A stretch of 8,127 nucleotides of DNA from Candidatus Poribacteria bacterium (GTDB lineage Bacteria > Poribacteria > WGA-4E > WGA-3G): positions 1 to 8,127 of the forward strand of contig RKRO01000249.1 of NCBI GenBank assembly GCA_007571355.1, given 5' to 3'. A model generated the notes under the pieces. The model searched no databases. It saw only the letters and a program-made list of their open reading frames with translations, and was not told where the DNA came from. This document shows, in pieces, positions 1 to 5,021 of this stretch. Each line of letters begins with the position of its first letter. Positions within the stretch are counted from its first letter, which is position 1. The position numbers and the translations under genes were made by a program.

Positions 1-1
1 C

Positions 2-472
2 TGTATTGATGCTGTGATTATCAATCGTATTTTCCCCGATGGTGTTGATGCAGCGTATTTTGAGGCTTGGAAACAGGCGCAGCAGCATTACATTAAAGCG
101 GCCATGAACTATTTCTCGGATGTGCCCATCTGGAAGGTGAACCTCTTCGCAGAAGAAATTGTTGGAGAAGAGGGACTGCACCGATTGGCAGAGGCACTCT
201 ATGCTGATATCAATCCAGCAGATCGGTTCTCTGAAGAAAAACCGTATCAATTCCAAAAAACAGAAAATGCCTATCAATTGTCTATGCGTCTGCCTTTTCT
301 GAGTAAAGAGGAAATTGGGTTAACAAAACACGGCGATGAGTTGATTGTCACCGTCGGAGGCTTCAAGCAGCATGTCGCGTTACCGCGAACCCTCTCGAAT
401 AAAAAGACAATTGGCGCGAAGCTGACAGGCGACCAGCTCCTGGTTAAGTTTGAGGCAGGGAATCCGAGATAA
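2..472 (+). CDS. ArsA/Get3-family ATPase with C-terminal HSP20-like domain (5' partial)
   Basis: This is the C-terminal 156 residues of a soluble P-loop ATPase of the ArsA/Get3 (TRC40) family. The frame is open to the window edge, and the residues before the GTG at 14 (C-I-D-A) continue the protein, so that GTG is not the start. The segment DAVIINRIFPD matches the family's Val-Asn-Arg-type strand, which contacts the adenine base. Helices with the pattern FxxWKxxQxxY follow. The last 75 or so residues (from about YQFQKTENAY to the end) form a beta-rich domain like the ArsA_HSP20 domain fused to many bacterial ArsA homologues. The Walker A and switch motifs lie outside the window. Family members are arsenite-pump ATPases or Get3-like targeting factors. 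This bacterial HSP20-fused subgroup has no firm function, and no arsenic genes are visible nearby. The next gene starts 21 nt downstream. Confidence 0.85.
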   Translation, partial: CIDAVIINRIFPDGVDAAYFEAWKQAQQHYIKAAMNYFSDVPIWKVNLFAEEIVGEEGLHRLAEALYADINPADRFSEEKPYQFQKTENAYQLSMRLPFLSKEEIGLTKHGDELIVTVGGFKQHVALPRTLSNKKTIGAKLTGDQLLVKFEAGNPR

Positions 473-493
473 AGAGATGTAATTGGGAAGTGT

Positions 494-1252
494 ATGAGAG
501 TCAAAACAGATAGAGCGGTTTACATTGTAACAGGTACAACGTTTTTGACGTTCTTAATGATAAACCGTGTTGGAAGTATTGGGCTTCTCGACCCCAAACT
601 ATTAATTTGGCTTCTCTATCCAGACATATTAATTGCAGCCATCTTGTTTTTTTGTTCTATCTTGCAAGCGGATGAAGACGTATCTTTACTCTCAAGCAGT
701 GCCATTTTTGGGGTAGCAATGGTGCTGACGTACGTTCCGATAGATTGGCTTTTCTCGCGGAAGGTAGGCCTTATCTTCTATCTGCGTTCAGATTTTTTGG
801 CAAATGTGACCACACCGATTGGAATCATCTTGAATTGGGTGGTGTTCGCGACGTTAGCGGCTTACTGTTATCAACGCCTCGGGACGATTTTTGAAACCCG
901 TTTTGCGGATAGGTCTGAGACCTCCAGGCTCGGTTTTGTGGGGACTGCGGCATTGGCAGCAGGACTTACCGGTATAGGTGCCGCGCTTGGCAGTGTCGTG
1001 ATTTACGCCCTTGGCACATCACATCTATGGATCTGGAATGCCGCACAAGTGGATCACATACCGCAGATTGCGTCCGTTCCGGTTTTTGTGCCGATCACTT
1101 TTTTGATCACGTTTCTGTTATGTCCGTACTTCTTCGGCGTAACCGACAGTTTTATGAGGAAGCAGCACACCGGTGTGGCTGGGATACGGTGTGCCATTTT
1201 TATGGGTGCACTTCAGTTTCTCGGTTTTCTAATGTTTTACGCGTGGAAATAA
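494..1252 (+). CDS. Unrecognised multi-pass membrane protein, about seven helices
   Basis: I do not recognise this 252-residue protein by name. It is strongly hydrophobic, with about seven candidate membrane segments near residues 7-25, 36-58, 66-87, 103-127, 147-172, 194-215 and 230-250. Basic loops at about 88-98 (SRKVGLIFYLR) and 128-146 are probably cytoplasmic. Notable residues are the YPD at 42-44 in the second segment, PIDW at 82-85, TPIG at 107-110, and W/P-rich stretches around 179-200 (LWIWN, then VPVFVP). Such polar and aromatic residues in the membrane recall integral-membrane carotenoid-type enzymes, but the likeness is too weak for a call. The ATG at 494 is preceded by GGGAAG ending 3 nt upstream, which is somewhat close. 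It follows the ArsA-like gene by 21 nt and may share its transcript. It has no signal peptide apart from its first helix. Confidence 0.75.
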   Translation: MRVKTDRAVYIVTGTTFLTFLMINRVGSIGLLDPKLLIWLLYPDILIAAILFFCSILQADEDVSLLSSSAIFGVAMVLTYVPIDWLFSRKVGLIFYLRSDFLANVTTPIGIILNWVVFATLAAYCYQRLGTIFETRFADRSETSRLGFVGTAALAAGLTGIGAALGSVVIYALGTSHLWIWNAAQVDHIPQIASVPVFVPITFLITFLLCPYFFGVTDSFMRKQHTGVAGIRCAIFMGALQFLGFLMFYAWK

Positions 1253-1304
1253 GATTGCCCATTCGCATAGAAAAAGACTTTTTAGTTTGTGTAATATAGG
1301 AAAG

Positions 1305-1318
1305 TCAATAATTATTGA
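1305..1318. repeat. Perfect 14-nt AT-rich palindrome
   Basis: TCAATAATTATTGA is identical to its reverse complement. It lies 52 nt after the membrane-protein gene and about 110 nt before the hslV hairpin. Such sites can bind dimeric regulators. One perfect 14-nt palindrome in 8 kb is also roughly what chance gives, so function is only a possibility. Confidence 0.25.
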
Positions 1319-1350
1319 AACACATCCTATCGAAACGAGGTCCCTCTGAT

Positions 1351-1376
1351 TCCCCCCTGACAAGGGGGGAGGGGGG
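1351..1376. repeat. C6/G6 hairpin plus second G6 tract, probable dispersed repeat unit
   Basis: A T followed by six C (1351-1357), the loop TGACAA (1358-1363) and six G followed by A (1364-1370) form a perfect 7-bp stem. A second run of six G (1371-1376) follows at once and could compete for the same C-tract. No T-tract follows, so this is not a standard terminator. Short C6/G6 inverted units of this form look like dispersed intergenic repeats. That reading is an inference, since only one copy is in the window. Confidence 0.45.
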
Positions 1377-1390
1377 TTGTCTTCCTAAAA

Positions 1391-1421
1391 TTGTGCATTT
1401 ATTTTTGGATTTTACTATAAA
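1391..1421 (+). promoter_or_regulatory. Weak sigma70-like promoter candidate for hslVU
   Basis: TTGTGC (1391-1396) could serve as a -35 box with TATAAA (1416-1421) as the -10 box. Their spacing is 19 nt, longer than ideal. An alternative -10 box, TACTAT (1413-1418), gives 16 nt. The surrounding sequence is AT-rich, unlike the flanking genes. Transcription would start near 1428, placing the hairpin at 1439-1465 in the hslV leader. The -35 match is poor, so this is tentative. Confidence 0.3.
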
Positions 1422-1438
1422 ATATATTCACACTTGTC

Positions 1439-1465
1439 GCATAGGAGACCGTTGGTCTCCTGTGC
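1439..1465 (+). promoter_or_regulatory. Strong leader hairpin upstream of hslV
   Basis: The arms GCATAGGAGACC (1439-1450) and GGTCTCCTGTGC (1454-1465) pair over 12 positions with one G-U wobble, around a GTT loop. The inner 8 bp are perfect. No T-tract follows, so it is not a canonical terminator. It ends 24 nt before the hslV ribosome binding site, so it would sit in the leader if transcription starts near 1428. It could stabilise mRNA, attenuate transcription or be a dispersed repeat. A hairpin with a similar ATT loop occurs at 3675-3697. Confidence 0.6.
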
Positions 1466-1488
1466 TTCCATGAGAACGAACTTCACAC

Positions 1489-1495
1489 AGAGGAA
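1489..1495 (+). promoter_or_regulatory. Ribosome binding site fixing the TTG start of hslV
   Basis: AGAGGAA lies 6 nt upstream of the TTG at 1502. An in-frame TAA at 1499-1501 directly precedes that TTG, so no upstream start is possible. Confidence 0.7.
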
Positions 1496-1501
1496 AACTA
1501 A

Positions 1502-2062
1502 TTGCAGCAAAGAAAAATCAGCGGCATACCAATTCGTTCGACAACGATTTTAGCCGTACGGCGTGACGGGCAGGTTGCTATTGGTGGCGATGGCCAAGTC
1601 ACTTTAGGGGATACGGCGATCAAACACGGTGCGCGGAAAATTCGTAGGATTCATAACGACAAGGTACTGATCGGTTTCGCCGGTTCCGCATCGGATGCGA
1701 TCACGCTGTATGAAAATTTAGAGAAGAAGTTGGAGCAGTATCGCGGAAACCTCCAGAAATCGGCAGTAGAACTTGCACGTGAGTGGCGCAGCGATAGGGT
1801 CCTGCGCCAAGTGGACGCGCTGATGATTGCTGCAGATGTCGACGATAGTTACCTCATTTCAGGGAGCGGCGATGTCATCGCGCCCGACGACGATGTGCTC
1901 GCTATCGGTTCCGGTTCATCTATTGCCCTCGCAGCAGCGAAAGCCCTGCTCAAATACGCAGATTTAACAGCAAGGGAGATTGTTTCAGAAGCACTCCAAC
2001 TGACAAGTGAAATCTGTATCTATACCAACGCCCGAATTGAAATTGATATGATAGACACATAG
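1502..2062 (+). CDS. hslV: HslV, proteolytic subunit of the HslVU protease
   Basis: HslV (ClpQ) is a threonine peptidase whose hexamer rings form the chamber that degrades cytoplasmic proteins fed in by HslU. Its 186 residues show the family signature: STTILAVRRDGQVAIGGDGQ at 13-32, then the lysine of ARKIRR (Lys46, the Lys33 of mature numbering), GFAGSASDA, ELAREWRSDR, IGSGSS and the C-terminal EICIYTN. The catalytic nucleophile should be Thr14, freed after removal of a 13-residue propeptide. In E. coli only the initiator Met is removed, so this N-terminal extension is longer. The start is TTG, forced by a stop codon immediately upstream and supported by AGAGGAA 6 nt away. No other standard start codon lies before the catalytic Thr. 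hslU begins 48 nt downstream in the same direction, the usual operon order. A strong hairpin lies upstream in the presumed leader. Confidence 0.96.
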   Translation: MQQRKISGIPIRSTTILAVRRDGQVAIGGDGQVTLGDTAIKHGARKIRRIHNDKVLIGFAGSASDAITLYENLEKKLEQYRGNLQKSAVELAREWRSDRVLRQVDALMIAADVDDSYLISGSGDVIAPDDDVLAIGSGSSIALAAAKALLKYADLTAREIVSEALQLTSEICIYTNARIEIDMIDT

Positions 2063-2097
2063 CCCGATGCAAAATGGATAAATTTGAATAACTTCCC

Positions 2098-2103
2098 AGG
2101 AGG
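2098..2103 (+). promoter_or_regulatory. Consensus ribosome binding site deciding the hslU start
   Basis: A perfect AGGAGG (followed by T) sits 7 nt upstream of the TTG at 2111. The in-frame TTG codons at 2084 and 2105 are upstream of it and only 1 nt after it, respectively, so neither fits ribosome spacing. This places the hslU start at 2111. Confidence 0.8.
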
Positions 2104-2110
2104 TTTGACC

Positions 2111-3598
2111 TTGGAGAAATCTAATGCAATACACGAAAACAGCACTTTAGCAGAGGCACTCACGCCGCGGCAGATTGTTCAGGAATTGGATAAGTATATC
2201 ATCGCGCAATTTGAGGCGAAGCGGTGTGTCGCTATTGCCCTACGCAACCGCGCGCGTCGACAAATGTTAGGTGAAGATATGCAAGACGAGGTTTCACCTA
2301 AAAACATTATCATGATCGGTTCAACAGGCGTTGGCAAAACCGAGATCGCACGTAGACTTGCACGCCTTGTCGACGCGCCGTTTATCAAGGTAGAAGCGTC
2401 GAAGTATACCGAAATCGGTTATGTCGGCCGCGACGTTGAATCCATGATTCGCGATCTGACTGAAATTGCCATTGGGCGTGTTAAAGCCGAGCAAGCCGAG
2501 GCAGTCGAGGAAAAGGCGCGGGAATTCACCGAAGAACGGCTCCTTGATTGTATTTTTCCGATGCCGCGTTCGCTGCAGCAGCGCCCACGTTTGGAAAAAG
2601 AGGCCATCGACGAAACTGAGGAAGAGGATGAGAATGCAGCCCTTCAACTGCCTTTCGACCTGGGAATCGACGCTGAAGCCGAAGCCGAAGAAGACCGTGA
2701 AAGAGAAAGAGAACGCTATCTCAAAACCCGCGAAAAATTTAGAGAATGGCTGCGGGCAGGTAGGCTCGAAGATAAACCTGTCGAAATCAACGTCAAACAT
2801 CAGAGCGTACCCTTCGTTGAAATCTTTTCACCCAGTGGTATTGAGGAGATGGATATCAATTTCAAGGATATGTTTAGTAACATCCTTCCGAACCAGACGA
2901 AGAAACGACGCGTTCCTGTTTGCGAGGCGCGGACAATCTTGATGCAAGAGGAATCTGAAAAACTCATTGATATGGATGCTGTCATCAGTGAAGCCATCCA
3001 CCGTGTTGAAGATTCCGGTATTGTCTTTTTAGATGAAATTGATAAGATCGCGGGTAGAGAATCGCGGCACGGACCCGATATCTCGCGCGAGGGCGTACAG
3101 CGGGATATCCTCCCGATCATTGAAGGTAGCACAGTAACTTCAAAATACGGGGCTGTGCGTACACACCACATCCTCTTCATCGCTGCTGGTGCCTTCCATG
3201 TGTCAAGCCCATCCGACCTAATCCCTGAGCTACAAGGGCGATTTCCAATTCGAGTGGAACTGAAAAGTCTGAATAAGGATGACTTTAAGGCTATCTTGAC
3301 AGAACCTAAGAATGCGTTGGTGAAGCAATACACCGAACTGCTCAAGACTGAAGGGATAGAAGCCACGATTACCGATGACGCAATTGATGAAATTGCCGCC
3401 CTCGCTTTCCAAGTTAATGAATCGGTTGAGGATATCGGCGCACGCCGCCTGCACACTATCATGGAAAAACTCTTTGAGAATCTCTTCTTTGACGCACCAG
3501 ACCTCGAAAAGAGAGAGATCACGATTGATGCAAACTATGTCCAATCCGAATTGGCTGAAATCGTCAAAGACCAAGATTTGAGCAGGTATATCCTCTAA
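2111..3598 (+). CDS. hslU: HslU, ATPase/unfoldase subunit of the HslVU protease
   Basis: HslU (ClpY) is a hexameric AAA+ unfoldase that threads proteins into HslV. With the TTG start at 2111 it has 495 residues, against 443 in E. coli. Visible motifs are the N-terminal LTPRQIVQELDKYIIAQ, Walker A GSTGVGKT (70-77), the pore loop GYVG (103-106), Walker B VFLDEID (305-311), SREGVQRDILP, LQGRFPIRVEL with the conserved Arg near 377, sensor-2 GARR (443-446), and the C-terminal DLSRYIL tail that docks into HslV. The intermediate (I) domain, roughly 120-265, carries a highly charged low-complexity stretch (about 163-203) that accounts for most of the extra length. All catalytic motifs are intact, so it should be active. 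The gene follows hslV by 48 nt, and its own strong ribosome site suggests efficient independent initiation. Confidence 0.96.
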   Translation: MEKSNAIHENSTLAEALTPRQIVQELDKYIIAQFEAKRCVAIALRNRARRQMLGEDMQDEVSPKNIIMIGSTGVGKTEIARRLARLVDAPFIKVEASKYTEIGYVGRDVESMIRDLTEIAIGRVKAEQAEAVEEKAREFTEERLLDCIFPMPRSLQQRPRLEKEAIDETEEEDENAALQLPFDLGIDAEAEAEEDRERERERYLKTREKFREWLRAGRLEDKPVEINVKHQSVPFVEIFSPSGIEEMDINFKDMFSNILPNQTKKRRVPVCEARTILMQEESEKLIDMDAVISEAIHRVEDSGIVFLDEIDKIAGRESRHGPDISREGVQRDILPIIEGSTVTSKYGAVRTHHILFIAAGAFHVSSPSDLIPELQGRFPIRVELKSLNKDDFKAILTEPKNALVKQYTELLKTEGIEATITDDAIDEIAALAFQVNESVEDIGARRLHTIMEKLFENLFFDAPDLEKREITIDANYVQSELAEIVKDQDLSRYIL

Positions 3599-3674
3599 GT
3601 TGATTGCCGAGACGGTGATTTTCCCTGTGACTCACGTAACGCGATCGACAAAGCACACTAAACTGTTGAAGTAG

Positions 3675-3697
3675 CCGCTTGTCCATTGGGCAAGCGG
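3675..3697 (+). promoter_or_regulatory. Hairpin touching the WD40-dockerin ribosome binding site
   Basis: CCGCTTGTCC (3675-3684) and GGGCAAGCGG (3688-3697) pair over 10 positions with one G-U wobble, around an ATT loop. The last two paired bases are the first two of the purine-rich ribosome site GGAAGGGAA (3696-3704) for the gene at 3711. It could modulate translation or act as a weak barrier after hslU, though no T-tract follows. It has the same loop plan as the hairpin at 1439-1465. Confidence 0.5.
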
Positions 3698-3710
3698 AAG
3701 GGAACGCATT

Positions 3711-4898
3711 GTGCGAAATTTCCAAGTTTTCGTATTTTCCTCCCTATTTTATCTCTTCTTTCTACCGACTCTTTTCTCACAAGATATAACGCTGGGGCGT
3801 TTGCTTGAAAGTAACAGAGCACCGTTCGACACAACAGCGATAAATGCCATTGTCTTCTCACCTGATGGCACACGGCTTGCCGTCGCAACCGCAAACCGTG
3901 TTATGTTATATGATACTTATACTGGCAAAGCAGTGGCAATGCTACCCGCATTGATGGATACCCTAACCGCGCTGGCGTTCTCACCCGATAATCAGACAGT
4001 GGCTGGCGCAGGCACGGATGCTACCCTCCACCTCTGGAACGTATATACGGGTGAACACACAACCGACTTCACAGGACACGTTTATCCGATTGTATCGTTA
4101 GCATTTTCACCGGATGGGCAGACCCTCGCCAGCGGAAGTTTCAGCGAAATATGTCTCTGGTCGCTCAGAACAGAACAACCCGTCCGTGCTGCTGTCCTTC
4201 ACGGACACCGGGATATGGTTACCACATTGGCGTTCTCACCCGATAGCAAAATACTTGCCAGCACGAGTTTTTACGGTACCATTCTATTGTGGGACGTGGA
4301 GACCTGTCAACGCCGACACAGTCTCGCTGCGCATACAGATTCAATTTTAGCACTTGCATTCTCACCGGATGGGCAGACCCTCGCCAGCGGGGGATATTGG
4401 AGCGCGGACACGGAGAGCACCATCCGTATATGGGATATACATACCGGTCAACTTCTGAGGACCTTTGAAGGCCATACCGAGCCGATCTTCGCCTTAGCGT
4501 TCACGCCAACGTCGGACGGTGTTTATGGAAACACACTCATAAGTATAGGGTGGGACAACGCAATTCGTCTCTGGAACCCGCAAACAGCGGAATTAAAAGG
4601 AACTTTTGAAAGCGATACCGCTCCGATTCTTACCCTAACATTTTTACAAGGCCCCGTGTCCGTTACTGCGGATACCCACGGCATTACGCTGGCAAGTGCA
4701 AGCCTTGACGGTACGATTCGCTTGTGGTCTCTAACATCTGTGCCAAGACGGTGGGATGTCAACGCCGACGGTGTTGTCAACGTTTTAGATTTAACCTTTA
4801 TTGCCTCATGCTTTGGACAAAGTTCACCAGACCTCAACGGTGACGGCATCGTCAATATTTTGGATTTAGTGCTCATTGCACAGCACATGGGCGAATAG
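3711..4898 (+). CDS. Secreted WD40 beta-propeller protein with C-terminal dockerin
   Basis: This 395-residue protein starts with a hydrophobic signal peptide (about residues 1-23, ending LFS-QD), so it is probably exported. Seven WD40 repeats follow, each with an AFSPDG-like strand and a closing W/Y-D/N/S pair at 67-68, 109-110, 150-151, 194-195, 241-242, 288-289 and 339-340, enough for one closed propeller. The C-terminus is a type I-like dockerin: two calcium loops at 349-360 and 374-385 with Asp/Asn at positions 1, 3, 5, 9 and 12, each followed by a hydrophobic helix. Dockerins bind cohesin domains, and WD40 propellers are interaction platforms, so a scaffold or surface-complex role is likely. 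No cohesin gene is visible here. The start is GTG, with GGAAGGGAA upstream (3696-3704) and the signal peptide as support. No enzymatic motif is seen. Confidence 0.9.
   Translation: MRNFQVFVFSSLFYLFFLPTLFSQDITLGRLLESNRAPFDTTAINAIVFSPDGTRLAVATANRVMLYDTYTGKAVAMLPALMDTLTALAFSPDNQTVAGAGTDATLHLWNVYTGEHTTDFTGHVYPIVSLAFSPDGQTLASGSFSEICLWSLRTEQPVRAAVLHGHRDMVTTLAFSPDSKILASTSFYGTILLWDVETCQRRHSLAAHTDSILALAFSPDGQTLASGGYWSADTESTIRIWDIHTGQLLRTFEGHTEPIFALAFTPTSDGVYGNTLISIGWDNAIRLWNPQTAELKGTFESDTAPILTLTFLQGPVSVTADTHGITLASASLDGTIRLWSLTSVPRRWDVNADGVVNVLDLTFIASCFGQSSPDLNGDGIVNILDLVLIAQHMGE
4101..4390 (+). repeat. 35-nt direct repeat inside WD40 blades 3 and 5
   Basis: Positions 4101-4135 and 4356-4390 are identical except for one base (the sixth: T versus C). 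They encode AFSPDGQTLASG in two blades 255 nt apart in the same frame. Other blades encode similar residues with different codons, so this pair probably reflects recent duplication or gene conversion. Recombination between the copies would remove 85 codons in frame. Confidence 0.7.
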
Positions 4899-4952
4899 AA
4901 AGCAGTCAAATGAGCCAGCAGCAAAATTACACGACACAAGAGAATTTGCCAC

Positions 4953-4981
4953 TTGACACAATCCCCTTTTTATGCTAAAAT
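4953..4981 (+). promoter_or_regulatory. Near-consensus sigma70 promoter for sppA
   Basis: A perfect -35 box TTGACA (4953-4958) is followed after exactly 17 nt by TAAAAT (4976-4981), a 5-of-6 match to the -10 box. The TGC at 4973-4975 directly before it makes an extended -10. Transcription should start near 4988, giving a leader of about 34 nt before the ATG at 5022. It lies 54 nt after the WD40-dockerin stop codon, indicating a new transcription unit. Confidence 0.75.
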
Positions 4982-5007
4982 AGCAGTGCTTAAATCAGAT
5001 ACCGAAA

Positions 5008-5015
5008 AGAAGGAG
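5008..5015 (+). promoter_or_regulatory. Ribosome binding site deciding the sppA start
   Basis: AGAAGGAG lies 6 nt upstream of the ATG at 5022 and sets the start there. The upstream in-frame TTG at 4953 is part of the promoter -35 box. Confidence 0.8.
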
Positions 5016-5021
5016 AAGTCC

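Larger units (their letters stand above)
1253..1501. other. Intergenic spacer upstream of hslV
   Basis: This 249-nt gene-free stretch holds a 14-nt AT palindrome (1305-1318), a C6/G6 hairpin repeat (1351-1376), a weak promoter candidate (1391-1421), a strong hairpin (1439-1465) and the hslV ribosome binding site (1489-1495). I see no convincing terminator for the upstream membrane-protein gene. The run AAAAAGACTTTTT at 1271-1283 is self-complementary but has no GC stem. Confidence 0.7.

Noticed and set aside
1271..1283. AAAAAGACTTTTT as a terminator of the membrane-protein gene
   Set aside because: The symmetry is only A and T tracts around one GAC, with no room for a stable loop or GC stem.
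1470..1553. Short ATG frame overlapping the start of hslV in another frame
   Set aside because: About 27 codons, no ribosome site and no recognisable peptide; it conflicts with the well-supported hslV start.
2067..2091. Two tiny ATG frames (4 and 5 codons) between hslV and hslU
   Set aside because: Neither has a ribosome site, and such short frames are expected by chance; leader-peptide function is not supported.
2321..2800. Long minus-strand open frames across hslU (also 2800-3522)
   Set aside because: They are antisense to a clearly conserved hslU, have no ribosome site or recognisable domain, and arise from the codon pattern of the real gene.
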